DNA from: Macrothele yani
Lineage: Eukaryota > Arthropoda > Arachnida > Araneae > Macrothelidae
Direction of reading: 5' to 3'
Assembly: GCA_039090855.1 (NCBI GenBank)
Contig: CM077027.1
Coordinates: forward strand, 105,809,187-105,873,186
Length of the DNA stretch: 64,000 bases
The notes under the pieces were generated by a model. It was not told the DNA's origin and made no database searches. It saw only the letters and a list, made by a program, of their open reading frames with translations. Made by a program: the position numbers and the translations under genes. Position 1 is the first letter of the stretch; each line of letters opens with the position of its first letter. Shown piece after piece: positions 43,908 through 55,440 of this stretch.

Positions 43908-44342
43908 GGTGGGCGTCAAGTAATTTTGCTTCCTATACTTTCAATGGAAAACTTTCGTACACATTTCCTTCACAATTATTGTGTTCCCAAGAATGAAAAT
44001 TTGAACATCGATTAAATAACTTCATATTATAGCTTGGAATACTTAATATTTTTTAAACATAACCATAATCATATTAAAAATCAATAACTTCTCCTTTGGT
44101 GGTGTTGGAACCAGTAAAAAGATGCCGCGCATTGTACTTTGATGACGTCAGTAGACAAACAAATGTTGGATTGCATAATTATGGTTATGTTTCTGAAAAT
44201 TTTAAGAATTCCAAGTTATAAAATGAAGCTATTGCAATCGATGATCGAATTTTCATCCTTTGGAACGCATTAATTGTGAAGAAAATGTTTTCAGAAGTTT
44301 TTACATTGGAAGTATGGGAAGCAAAATTACTTGACGTTCACC
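43908..44342. mobile_element. MITE with long inverted arms and TTAA duplication
   Basis: TTAA at 43904-43907 and 44343-44346 flanks a 435-bp noncoding unit. Its arms of about 165 bp are inverted copies: ggtgggcgtcaagtaatttt, gcttcctatactttcaatgg at the left, and the complement (ccattggaag..., aagtaattttgcttcc read backwards) at the right. TTAA target duplications are diagnostic of piggyBac-type integration, so this is probably a piggyBac-mobilised MITE. The class rests on the duplication alone. Confidence 0.78.
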
Positions 44343-44989
44343 TTAAACAACTGAGATAGCTTTACTCTAACAAAACATATGCATAACAAATTCTCTGCGT
44401 CACCATGGCAGCAGGTCACGAGACCAGAACGCTCCTCTGCGGTTATCATAAAGACAGACGAGCCGTTCGTTTCTTTCCTTTGCGTCTTTAAAAAATGCTT
44501 AAAAATCAGAAAATTACTTTTTCTTAATTTTTTTTTTTGCAAAAAAAGGGACGATAGTTGTAAGTTTTTGCTGTAAGAATTGCAATACTTTATAACTTAT
44601 AGTTTGCCATATATCCGGTTTTTTTAATGAATCCTATCGCGAAATAGGGAATTTTGTAAAATTTAGAAATTTAATTTCTCGTAAACTAAATCGAAATTCA
44701 AAAAAAGGGCGACGTGGTGCAAATATTCGGTCATGGCACTACATGCCTACAAAGTTTAGTGGTTCTGTTGCTGTTAGTGTGTCCGGAACGCGACCTGATA
44801 GCACTTTTTTGCTTACCTTAACTTTGAAATACAATAGCTCTTGAAGTATCGCCAGAATCGAGAAACGGTTTATTTCAGCGTGTTTTCCAAACAATTCTCA
44901 ACAAACGATGTAAATTTCATATTTTTGTGTTCAATACGTTTTGCGTTGCGAGCTAGGAAAGCAAAAGTGTCGCGAAATGTCTAAAACAG

Positions 44990-45400
44990 CGGCAGATACT
45001 TTTTTTAGAATAGAGAGATTTTCCGTCTTCTGCAACATGGCACCACCTCCAGAACCTTGAGTTGTGTTTACAAGGCAAGATGGGTCCATTACTTCATATG
45101 CCTCCTGCCAAACTACCTGTGCATCGTGGGTACAGAACAAGGTATACCGCGACTCCTCGGACCACACGACTTTTTCCCAGTCTTCTAATGAGTGTCCAGG
45201 TTTCTTTAATTCCACTGCAGACTAACTTTCCCGTTCTTCGTAAATCAGTGGTTTCCGTATAGGCACGTGACTTCAATTGTGGTCCTCTTCAATACCCTGC
45301 ACATACTTCGACGAGAGATAGGTCGAGAACAGTCTTCGTTCAACGCTTCAGTCAATTGCTATACAAGCCTTCTCAGGAAATATTGATCTCATTCTTGACA
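44990..45400 (-). pseudogene. Tc1-like transposase fragment (I)
   Basis: The minus strand reads SLEDWEKVVWSEESRYTLFC (first catalytic aspartate changed to E) and EAYEVMDPSCLVNTTQGSGG, the segment leading to the GGG block. Upstream, RRLGKSRVVRG and the 45300-45400 region (SRPISRRSMCRVLKR) match the linker between the DNA-binding and catalytic domains. Both ends and the last two catalytic residues are missing. Confidence 0.7.
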
Positions 45401-45993
45401 AATTACCGTACCGCCAGAGTTACGCGGCATATACAAGCAATGTGGGTTATTTTTCCACTGATAAAAGACCAGGGATATCTTACCTTTTCAAAAACTAATC
45501 AGCTCTGATGTTTTCAAAATCATCGTTGCAGCCAGTCGGGCACCCATAATAAGCCATTTATCGAACTCTGAATGATCTTTGTTTTCCACTATTGACGACT
45601 ACTTAGTCTTACATTTTTGCCTCGATCCCGTGGGTCACCACGTGACCACGTATTTTGTATACACGCGACATTTATGTTCATTGTCATAATTGTTTCTAAT
45701 GAAGGACCTGGTGTGGGAAAATGAGGCAGAAGGTCAATATAGACGGATCACCTAATTTGTAGCGGAGAGTTCATTGCCCCGGTACCGCTATTAGCATGCT
45801 CTTAGAGGAACGGCGTATGTTTGGTAGTTCAACAGTCGAGATGGGATCGGGGCCTCAACCATATGGTCAGGAGCTCGCTGTTCGAGCAACAAGAATATCT
45901 GTCGCCGAACTAAACACAACTGCATGTTTGGCTTAGACGCAGGTGATATTCGTTTAGTAGAAAGAAACTTTAGCAAGCGTATAAAAAGCTTTA
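45401..45993. other. Unannotated spacer
   Basis: No feature recognised between the Tc1 fragment and mariner M2. Confidence 0.5.
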
Positions 45994-46247
45994 TACAAGG
46001 GTTGTACCGAAAGTAATGAAAAAGTGAGCATAACGTTTTTATTAAGTGACAGAGGTTGTTCAAATTGCACATGTTGGTAGAGTAATTCTTCCTCTATAGT
46101 AAACCTTCTTCTTCATTGCAGGTAAATAATGGATTCCAAGCAGAAGCAACGTGCCGTCATTGAGCTCTTGACAAAGGAAGGTTTCAGGCTCTCCGACATC
46201 CACAGAAGGCTACAGAGAATGTTTACGGAAATGACACCACTGATAAT

Positions 46248-46309
46248 ATCTCCTTCTTTAAACTTCATCTTCGTTCACAGACAGATGAAGAAGTTTAAAG
46301 AAGGAGAAA
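46248..46309. repeat. Hairpin (inverted duplication) in M2, N-terminal region
   Basis: tctccttctttaaacttcat and gatgaagaagtttaaagaag are reverse complements with a 14-bp loop. The right arm is the original coding sequence (QMKKFKEGEIS); the left arm is an inserted inverted copy. Confidence 0.88.
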
Positions 46310-46855
46310 TCAGCATTGAAGGCAGATCACGCAGTGGGAGGCCATCATCTGCAACCACTGACACGAATCGGCAGCGAGTAGATGAATTGATTCGCGCGGA
46401 GGGACAAATCACAATCCGTGAGCTTGTTACGCAACTGGACTGTGGTCACAATGCCATACAGGAAATGGTGGAAGACTTGGGGTATCAGAAAGTGTATGCA
46501 AAGTGGGTGCCCGGCAGTTGACAATTGATTTGAAGTGGAGAACAGTAAAAATCTGCTCTGATCTGCTGGAAGTGTCTGACACCAATGGAGACATGTGTTT
46601 TTCCGATCTGGTGATTGGGATGAAACGTGGGCGTATCTTTACGATCCGGAAACGAAGAATCAACCCATGGAAATGACGTCATACAGGTGCATCAAGGCTT
46701 AAGAAGTTCAAGAGCCAGAGATCAGCACAGAAAGTCATGGTGACAGTTTTTGGGACGACAGGGGTGTCCTTCTCCTTGATTTTCTGGAATGTGGCTGTAC
46801 CGTGACCAGCGAGCGGTGCATTGAGACACTCAAGAAACTTAGAGAAGCCATAAGG

Positions 46856-46911
46856 ATTGTCATGGTGAATGTGAATTCTTTTTTATGAAAAGAATTCACA
46901 TTCACCATGAC
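46856..46911. repeat. Hairpin (inverted duplication) in M2, catalytic region
   Basis: ttgtcatggtgaatgtgaat pairs with attcacattcaccatgacaa; stem about 24 bp, loop under 10 bp. It sits at the position of the second catalytic aspartate. Confidence 0.9.
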
Positions 46912-47309
46912 AATGAGAGACCACACACATCTTAGGCAACAAATCAGGCGATCAGCAAATTAGGCTGGTCGGTGATCCCCATCCACCGTACATCCCATAT
47001 CTAGCGCTCTCCGACTTCCACCTGTTCGGTTCAATGAAGAACAGTCTCCGGGGACAATGATTTGATGACACAGACGAGAGTGGCTGTGAAGAAGAGAGTA
47101 CAACAATCCGCACCTGAAGTTTTTCAAAGAGGATTCGAGAGTTGGGTTCAACAATGGTGCAAATGCAGCGTTTGTGATGGAGACTATGTTGAGTAGTACC
47201 TTTGTATAGATGAAGAGTTACTCTAGCAACATGTGCAATTTGAACGACCTCTGTCAGTTAACAAAAAAGTTATGCCCACTTTTGCATTATTTTCAGTACA
47301 AACCTCGTA

Positions 47310-48426
47310 GATGGTACTGTTGGTACATGTATGTCCAGGGAATTCTGGTAAGCCAACTTTCCCAGTCAAGGTACCTCATTTTTCATTCACCGAACATCCA
47401 CGATACTACACTTCCTTGAAGCTCACTTATATGAGCAAAATAAAAGATTCCTAACTAATCACCTTTCACAGCAAGTCAGGCTGATTAATCGAAACTGAAA
47501 CTTTGCTGTGTGTGAGAAATTATTCGGTGAAATTTTGTTAGGGTTCTTTTTGCAGTATAAACATTCGGAAATATCGTTGCACCAAAATAGATAATATTTA
47601 GAGGAATGAGATAAATCCTTTATATTTTAAATAGATGCAGACAGAGAAAAAGAGAAAAGCGAGAAGATGGAAAGAAATGTTGACTCTTGCGAAGGAAGCT
47701 GCGTTCCACAGAACTTCCGATGCTGACTTCTTTTTTTTTCGTTACAGTCATGAGATGTTAACCATAAAGTTATCTGCCTGTCGTTATGAAAAAGATATAA
47801 CAGTGAGCATATTTGGAATGATCAATTTCTCATTTCCGTGAAGAGGTTTAATATGTGTCATTATGGGTGGTCCACTTAGACATGTGTACGCCGACATTAT
47901 CGGCATGCACCCAAATTATCCGCGTAGGCAACAGCTGTCCGCCTAGTTCGAGAGCACTTGAAACACCCTTGTGGACGGCGCAGCAATTATTCTATGGAGT
48001 TGTCTACTCCACTCTTATGAGAAGGCTGTTGTGAATTTAACTGAGGAGAACTCCAGCAGTTTGCAGTAATATTTGTTTTGGTCTCCGCAAAAGAGTTGCC
48101 AGCCTCTACTCATAATGCTGAGAGTTAGTTCAGAAAAGCGTAAAGCACCTCAACAAATGTTTAATTGTTTTCTAAGTAATTTTTCAGCGCCTTCTAACAC
48201 AATTTTGTGGGAGATATTTGGAACATCCTCAGTATCTGAGGAAAATAGTTCTGCGTGCAAGTGAGGGGTGGAGAAGATAGAAGCATATTATTGTTATTCA
48301 GACTAATTTCCTGAGATCCACTCTGAATTAATCGCTTCCTTCGTCGCCATGCAGTGCTCAATATAATAAGTTTAATATTCTAATAAATTACATTTACACT
48401 TATAATGAACCGTAAAAAAATAAGTT
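47310..48426. other. Unannotated region
   Basis: No recognised element; short frames only. Confidence 0.45.
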
Positions 48427-48552
48427 GCATAGATTAACAGAAAATTCCTGAAAATAAAGCAAGTTGCCGGTATTTGTCTGTCTTTAACATAGATTAACAG
48501 AAAATTCCTGAAAATGACCAACAAGTTCGCCGGTAGGTGTCTGTCTTTTAAC
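48427..48552. repeat. Tandem duplication, 2 x about 62 bp
   Basis: The block agattaacagaaaattcctg, aaaat...caagtt and gccggtatttgtctgtcttt occurs twice with minor changes. Confidence 0.85.
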
Positions 48553-48599
48553 GAATCCTTTTTTTAAAAGTGCCAGCTTTTTCAATCTCTGTATGATAA

Positions 48600-50955
48600 G
48601 TTGGGCGTGGATTTTCATCCCCTAAAAATGCCAAAAATATGCAAGCATATATGACCTTAAAGTCGTTTAAATATGACCAATTAAACCGAAAATACTACTT
48701 CATAAATTTTATGAAATTATCACCCAGTTTTTAAAATTCAGTGTTCATTCACATATAGATTGTAGTTTTTAACTAGAAAGTTTATTCTTCATCACTTCTA
48801 CAAACTTAAAACGTGATTACTTCTATTTAATTAAACATTTAGTACTAATCAGTGCAAAAGTGCTAGATTTGAAGGAATCAAATGAACATTTTGAAAGTAA
48901 TACTGTATAATAGCTATACCTAGATTAGTTTTTGTGGATCATAGAATTGCACTGGATGCTTATATGCATTTTCAGGTTATGGAACTCAAACTTCCTTCTG
49001 TTGCTCGTCAGTATGTTCTTGTACTTAGAGAAACTCCGCTCGAGGTTACTAGGGCAAATCCGAATAACGCCAATCCATCTGGAGAAAAGTCTGGCTTGAA
49101 GTCGTCAAATTTTGCTTCACTTCCACTAAGAATGTCACTTGTTTTGCAAAGTGTAGAATAACCCGGATCAGATTGTAGCACTCTATGCAGTTTGTCACAA
49201 ACTTTTACAGCTACTTTCCCCTTTTGCTTGCTTTAAATCACTCACAGTTTGTGTCACAATTTCTAGTTCATTGCTAAGTTTCATTCCTACAGTTTCAAGG
49301 TGAGTGATTGCACTAGATATTCCACTGGTTATATTTTATGCATGCCAAGTTTCCAGCCAAGGTATCAGAAAAGGTATCTTGCACAATTTTGATAGAAGAA
49401 GAATCACAACAGTCAAATTCTTTAACTGTCCTGTCTAAGGAATCATAATTTGTGCAATATTATACAAAGCCGCATCGAGCCATGTCCCCCACCACGTTAG
49501 GACAGGTTGGAGAGGAAGTGCCAAAGTAAGAGAAATTTCTTTGAACTTCTGCACGCGAAGCTGAGCTGTTATGAACATTTTTCCCATCCTATCTTACCTA
49601 AGACATCTTCATTGACATACAATTCTTGTCACATTTATGCCAAAAATCGGATTGTCATCTTCAAAATTTGTATTATATGGCGTAATCCTGTATTTTTTTC
49701 ATGATATTTTCCCCATTTGAAATTAGTTTATTTGCATCAGGATTGTTACTTTGAATCTCTTCAGCTACTCTGTGTAAACCATGTGCAAGACATGTGATAT
49801 GGACCATTTTTGGACAAAGTAGTTTCAGTCCTTTTGCTTCCTTAGTCATGTATGGAGTGGCATCTGTTACTTGTACAAACAAGATGATGCCTTCTCTTTG
49901 TACACCATCTGGCCATAGTAATTTCATTGAATCGTCGAAGAGCATAGCAATAGTGGAATTGTTTACTTTTTGCAGATTTTTCACATTTCAGAGTGCCGAT
50001 AATAACATTAGCTATGTATCTTCCATTTACATCACTTGTTTCATCTATTGAAACCCATATCTTATTGTTGGCAACAGTAGATATTATCTTACCCAAGACA
50101 TCTTCATAGAAGAGAGGGATATAGATTTCCCTAAGAGTTGATTCATTTGGAATCGGATGACTGGTGTACTTCTCCAAGAAATCTAAAGCTACCACTACGT
50201 AATTTCCTTAAGGGAACATTAGAAGTAATCATCATTTTACAGAGGTCCTTACAATATTCTAACTGAGTATTTGATGAACCCGCAAATGAATATAATATGC
50301 AGTTGAAGAAGAAGTCTCGAAAAGGAGGCGGTGCCTGTTCTCAGAGGAGGAAAATCTTGCTAAACACCTTTGATGTTTCTCGGTAGCACAGTGCTATTGA
50401 ACATTAAAACGCTTTTGGGCCGATACCTTGACTTCACGCAATTTACAAAAGAAAATGTCACCATCGCTACTGAAAATCCGCTCCCCAAGCTCTTGAACAA
50501 AACGCCGTAATTTCCCACTCATCGAGCACCCGCTTTTGGACATGTTGAGATCAAACTGAAGTTGAAACGGGAGTTTTAGTTTCAGCTTTGGTACAGTAAA
50601 CCAAAAATAAAAGAGAATTAAGCTCTGGTTTACAAGTACTAGTGAAGACACCACAGCGTTAGGTTCGTTTCAGTGGTTGGCAAAACGTTAATAATAATCC
50701 AAAGGAGACACTAAGTAAAAACATTATTCAGGAAAACTTTCGCACGAAAAAGTCAGGCCGTTCGAAATGCTTCAGTAACAAGCCGTGGAGTCCTTATGAC
50801 GCCATTTCGCATTCGCATAGCCAACGATTTGCTAAAATATCACCAAATATACCGTTTATTACTAACTTAGACAAAAATATGACCTAACGTTTTCAAAAGA
50901 TCAAAATATGTCTTTCTAGGATAAAATATGACATGTCATAGAAATCCGCCCCCTA
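48600..50955 (-). mobile_element. hAT transposon, decayed (hAT2)
   Basis: A full-length but broken hAT transposase lies on the minus strand. Candidate termini are gggcgtggattttcatcccc at about 48603 and the complement of atagaaatccgccccct at about 50939-50955, which are imperfect inverted repeats. Flanking 8-bp duplications are not convincing. The right end directly abuts a Penelope-like remnant. Confidence 0.72.
48935..50543 (-). pseudogene. hAT transposase (CGGBP1-like BED finger type), frameshifted
   Basis: The N-terminus MSKSGCSMSGKLRRFVQELG, then IFFCKLREVKVSAQKRFNVQ and H.ATEKHQ, forms a BED-type zinc finger (C..., H...H). The next blocks, SNTQLEYCKDLCKMMITSNV and IPNESTLREIYIPLFYEDVL, lead to the RNase H-like core: WVSIDETSDVNGRYIANVII (first acidic residue), VTDATPYMTKEAKGLKLLCP, VHITCLAHGLHRVAEEI. 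The hATC end ERSFSKYKNILTSNRRKFEF is at about 49000-49070. Multiple frameshifts (for example near 49900-49980 and 50200-50390). All modules of a complete gene are present in order, but it is inactive. Confidence 0.85.
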
Positions 50956-50959
50956 ATGA

Positions 50960-52560
50960 TACGTATTCTGAACGTCTTGTATATTTAGTATTCTGGCCGT
51001 CTTTCCGTAAGTATTTGTCCAAATTCGCACTTAGGTTGTCTTCGTTTCACCCCTCTCTCACTTTTACCGTTGAACTTGAACAGGGTTTTACCCTTCGTTA
51101 TTTGGATTTCACTCTATGCCGTATAACGTAATCCTTTTTCGTGTGCGAGATTGGTGTTACGCTATGTTTAAAACCATGACTAAGGAAATGTTAAACTAAA
51201 TGAGAATACGATGCAATAGTTCCTAATTACGTTTTTACGGCCAGACGAAACATATACAGAAGTCAGACTTGCGATTACCTTTTATTGGTCCAGCAGTATT
51301 TGAAGAACTCCACAATATGGCACAAGTTGTAAATTTCACATTTATCTTAACAGCGATCGAACATCTCCACACACACACACATACACTAAGCAACTGCTAT
51401 ATCGTCCTTTTTATGTATCGTTCTTATCACATTCATACGTCACTCACTCTGACTTCAATTGTGTTGTCAACCTCATTCTTGTGAGAGAGAAGATATCACG
51501 TTAACTTTGGAAAGTGTAATAGAGAACAAACTCAAATTTCCATAGGAAAAGGAACTAAAAATGAAAGTAATTTTAGAATATACGTCACAGTCGCAATCCT
51601 TCTTCTGGCAAAATCAACTATTCTGTTTACCACAGGTCTTCGTCGCATACTGCTTTGATTCCTCAATCGTCATATCACCCGTCTGCCTATAAACTTTCAC
51701 CGTTATTCTTTCTCATCCGTCGAACCTTTTCCCATTCTTCCACCCGCAGGCTTCGTCAAAAAGAACTCAACAGAGTGTTTCATTTAGCTTATGCTCATGG
51801 TATTTCATGGTCCACTGTTACATTGGTTTATAAGAAAATCTGTAGGTCGACACTCACAACTCTCACGAGTGAACGTGCGGTTGTAAGGTACTGTATGTTG
51901 GATCCATGGCATACCTACCTCATGTTAACTTCATCTTGTCAAACATTTGCCGCAGGTTCGATATTGGGTTCGGACTTAAAACCAGAAATATATTTTCTCT
52001 CATTAAGAATGATCGAGCCCCAGCCCATTTGAAAGATATTTTTGGAGTTTATTGTTCCCTTTGGAACCAGTAACTCCGAGAAAGCAAACACCTGTGCATA
52101 TTAGCTCAACTCAGCGGAGGTTACAGACGAGGATTCAGGAGCATAAATACTCTGTTAAAAACTACTCCACATTTACTGCCTTATCTCGACTGACTACGTC
52201 CGGAACTCAAAGGAGGTTAGAGACGAGGACTCAGGAGCATAAATATTCTGTTAAAAATACTCCACATCTACTGCCTTATCTCGACTGACTGCATCCGGTA
52301 CTCATTATCCTCTCTGGGAACAAACAACTATTCTAGCCGTTCTATCCACTCGAAGCGTCACTTTATTTACTAAAGCTTGTTCATTTTTCACTACTCGAAT
52401 CAATGCTGTGTTGAAGAGGTTCCAGGGAACATTTCACATGCTTGGAAATCATTACTTACCACACCTGAACCGGATTAATCAAGAAACGGCGTACTTCCTT
52501 TAAACATTCGAACATTTTGGTGCTCTTCACGTGTGTTTTGATACGCAACCTGGACTTTAG
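50960..52560 (+). pseudogene. Penelope-like element remnant (PLE2)
   Basis: RT C-terminal motifs LSSFHPSLTFTVELEQGFTL, RYLDFTL at 51000-51125 are followed, after about 500 bp of unrelated or lost sequence, by IPQSSYHPSAYKLSPLFFLI, RRTFSHSSTRRLRQKELN (51655-51790). A GIY-YIG-type segment then reads STQRRLQTRIQEHKYSVK near 52100. That last block is duplicated in tandem (52098-52190 and 52196-52290). No intact frame. The left side ends where the hAT element begins. Confidence 0.7.
52098..52290. repeat. Tandem duplication, about 97-bp period, in PLE2
   Basis: Two copies of the block ggaggttacagacgaggatt, caggagcataaatactctgt, ccttatctcgactgact. The coding sense (QEHKYSVK) is kept in both. Confidence 0.85.
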
Positions 52561-52650
52561 TCAATCTTCTATGTTAAATAACTTTTTGTATTTTATGATT
52601 TGGCAACAGTAAATCTTATATATACGGTGCTTCACATTCCATTTTGTCGG

Positions 52651-52820
52651 TTGTGACGTGCCTCTCCCTCAGGACTCACATGAAATAAAGGCAGATAGCA
52701 GTAAGAGAACACCACCAGTGTAGTATAGTGGATAGCACTCGCAGCTCCGGAGCCAAGAGTTGCGGGTTCGAATCTCTCCCCTGGCATAAAAATGATGAAA
52801 AAATTTACTTCGCCGTATTG
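52651..52820 (+). mobile_element. tRNA-derived SINE, family S4, copy b
   Basis: ttgtgacgtgcctctccctc, a tRNA-like body with gtagtatagtggatagcact (A-box region) and the B-box ggttcgaatct, and the 3' part aaaatgatgaaaaaatttac. Same order as 7861-8055 but without the A-box duplication. Confidence 0.82.
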
Positions 52821-53173
52821 GCGCCCGAACTTCCAGGATGGTCTTGCTGTTAGGTTTCTCGCAAAGGTGTCATGTTCTTTCCACCCCGCGAGACAGGAAA
52901 ATTGAGAATCCCTTCTTCAGTACTTCGAAAAATGAATCAGTGTGATGTTACTTTCCACACACCAAACTGTCTGGGATTTCGTAAATGCACGTTATTGAAT
53001 GCAAATGCACGAAGTGAGGTACCCACTTCCCGAAATGGGACGAAGCAACAATTCTTGCCACTTCTTTAAAATCAAGATTGCTATTATCAGAAAGTATTTT
53101 TATCTACAAATTTGCACACAGATGCTGTAATGAAGACGGCCCAGTAAGCATTCCTCAACCTTGGAAGGTATTA

Positions 53174-53651
53174 ATTAATACAGATATTTGACGTGGACCA
53201 GGAACATCAAACAAAGGTCTTCGCTCTTTCCACGTTTATAAGTGAGTCACGGAAACTTATAAACGTGGAAAGAGTAACTGGAAGACCCTGGGTTCGATTC
53301 TCGGTGTCGGCCAATGAGAATTTTTCCGTGACTCACTTATAAACGTGGAAAGAGCGAAGACCTTTGTTTAATGTTCCTGGTCCACGTCAAATGTCTGTAT
53401 TAATTATTCATTCGCCTTCTAATTATTTCTTCAATTGCTGCTTGCCATCTTTGGTGAATCCCCAGCATTGTGCGGGGCTCCAAGAAGCAACCTGCCTAAT
53501 TGGCTTGGCAGTTAGTGTGTGTGAGTCTAGAGGAATTCGAGGTCGCTGTAGTGTAGTGGTAGCATATCCGGCGCGATTCCCGGTGGCGGCCAATAAAACT
53601 ATTTCCGTAACTCACTTGTAAACATGGAAAGAGCGAAGACCTTTGTTTGAT
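53174..53651 (+). mobile_element. Composite S2 SINE with foldback, single target duplication
   Basis: A 14-bp duplication, cttggaaggtatta, sits at 53160-53173 and 53652-53665. Between them are: an inverted pair of S2 3' modules (53174-53250 and 53325-53404, complementary over about 80 bp, including tttgacgtggaccaggaaca), an internal partial tRNA-like piece (gggttcgattctcggtgtcg), and a second tRNA-like unit at 53540-53650 (gtcgctgtagtgtagtggta, cggcgcgattcccggtggcg) ending in the same 3' module. One duplication around the whole indicates insertion as a unit, although later rearrangement inside is possible. Confidence 0.82.
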
Positions 53652-53665
53652 CTTGGAAGGTATTA

Positions 53666-54413
53666 CTTAAGAATAATTTATGTGTATATTATCAAATTTT
53701 TTCACCCAACCCAGAAGAAGCTGTAGTTTGCGTGCGTGAGCGTAACACGTGCATTGCGCGTTGTATGTCATTGTCAGTACGATGTTTATGTTTATTTTTT
53801 TAAATTGTAACGTTTCTTTTTAGCAATTAATGTTTTCTGAAGATGGATTCACTGTGTAATCCGAAAGATCTAAAAGTTTATTTATGTACTTCTAACTTGT
53901 TGTTGTTATTTCTAAACTTTAAGATATCTAACGGAAGTTTGAATCGTGCTAAGACGGTTTCAATGTTAATATGCATATACACATGTACTTCAGCACGACA
54001 ATAATATTATTTGAATTAGGCATATTTTTGACAGGACGCCAAGTTTTCTAAATATAATGCCCTCTGTTTTGCTGCAAATTCTTTTAAATATCACAACTCT
54101 TTATACTGATACATGAATAATGTTATATAATGAGTTCTCTACATTGACATAATTTTGCCACGGTTTTACTCCCTCAGAAAGCAGAATCACAGCAAAATCT
54201 AGACGGTGAGTGCGGATGCTGTGCCGAAAGTTTTTAGCTTTGTCTGCCGACATTGAAACAGTTGAAATTAGGAAGCACGCGTTCATATTGGCCAACTGCC
54301 GGCGCCGTGGCCACCTGCTCAAACCATATTTTGCTCATGAAAGAAGATAACGGAACACAGCTGATCTCATTTGGCACGCTAAAACGGAGCTGTAGGGACG
54401 TGATTTTCGTGCA
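53666..54413. other. Unannotated spacer
   Basis: No element or coding exon recognised before mariner M3. Confidence 0.45.
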
Positions 54414-55440
54414 ATGATTTTCTATGCTTTTAAAAAAGGTTTAGGTGCACAGCAGTGCTTTGAATCGCTATCAAATATATTTATAGAGTCTGCTCCTTCT
54501 CTTGCCACAGTAAAAAAAACTGGTTTCATAAGTTTAAGAAGGTCAAAAGTTCTTTGCAAGATGACCTTCGTTGTGATCGGTCCCATACCAACGTAACGAC
54601 GGAAAACATCGAAAACGTATCAAAGAAGATCCTCGTGTGACATATCATGAAATAAAGACTGCCGTGGGAATTGGATTAACTGCTACATAGACAATAATTC
54701 ATGATCATTTTTGTGTCAGGAAGCGATGTGCCTCTTGGGTGCCTCATTCACTCAACGACCAGCAGAGAATAAGCCGAGTTAAATGGAGCCAATTCATGCT
54801 GTCTAAATTCAGAGGAAGGCGTAGTAAAGACACCTACAACGTCATAATCGGCGATGAGTCATGGATTTATCACTCTGATCCGGAAACCAAGGAACAATCA
54901 AGGATCTGGTGCATCGAAGGCGACGTATACTTCCAACCAAAGTCCGAGGAGTCCGCGGTTCAGGGAAGAAAATGGCAGCGTCCTTCTTCTGTAAAACAGG
55001 ACATGTGACAAGTGTTGCTCATAAAAATCAAAAACTGTTACTGTTAATTGATACACCACTCAATGTCGGTCAAAGGTCATCGGAGAATGGGAGAAAAAGC
55101 ACTCAAGTTCGAAAAATAAGCGCCTCCTTTTGCGCCACGGCAATGCATCGGCTCACACTGCAGCCAAAACAGTTGATTTTTTTATAACATAAGGCGTGAG
55201 GGTTTGGCTCATCCAGCCTATTCTCCTGGCTTCGCCCTTTGAGACGTCTTCTTGTTTCCAAAAGCCGAGGAAACCCTTCCTGGACGTAGATTTCCGTCTC
55301 ATGAAGTGGCCCCAGCTGTTTATGTTTTGACAATTGACAGTCTACCAAAACAAAGCTGGGAAGAAGCATTTGCAAAATCGTTTATCGAATACAAAAGTGT
55401 ATAGATAGAGATTATTTTAAAAAGTTGTGATTCGTAAATA
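54414..55440 (+). pseudogene. Mariner transposase remnant (M3)
   Basis: Blocks in three frames: YAFKKGLGAQQCFESLSNIF (first helix-turn-helix, 54420), WFHKFKKVKSSLQDD (frame change, 54520), then SLNDQQRISRVKWSQFMLSK, TYNVIIGDESWIYHSDPETK (first catalytic D, 54840) and EQSRIWC. Further on come KTGHVTSVAHKNQK (54990), CATAMHRLTLQPKQLIF (55135, where relatives have HDNA.AHTA, so the second aspartate is gone) and a damaged terminal block. Clearly mariner (Mos/SETMAR-like type) but badly degraded. Inverted ends not found. Confidence 0.8.

Larger units (their letters stand above)
46129..47200 (+). pseudogene. Mariner-like transposase, broken by hairpin duplications (M2)
   Basis: The start MDSKQKQRAVIELLTKEGFR and linker RSRSGRPSSATTDTNRQRVD, ELIRAEGQITIRELVTQLD form the helix-turn-helix region. 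It is interrupted after codon 35 by an inverted repeat (46248-46309). After a stop at 46519-46521 the catalytic half survives in pieces: a WK/THGASRLKKFKSQRSAQKV block near 46690, a segment corresponding to the second aspartate destroyed by a second hairpin (46856-46911), then HPPYIPYLALSDFHLFGSMK near 46980-47040 with the last aspartate, and NSLRGQ. Inactive. Confidence 0.85.
45996..47307 (+). mobile_element. Mariner-like transposon (M2) with about 90-bp TIRs
   Basis: TA at 45994-45995 and 47308-47309. The left end caagggttgtaccgaaagta ... and the right end (complement) match for about 90 bp, including tgacagaggttgttcaaatt and gcacatgttg. Mariner elements usually have TIRs of about 30 bp, so these are long. 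1312 bp in total. The transposase between them is broken and contains two small hairpin duplications. Confidence 0.92.
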
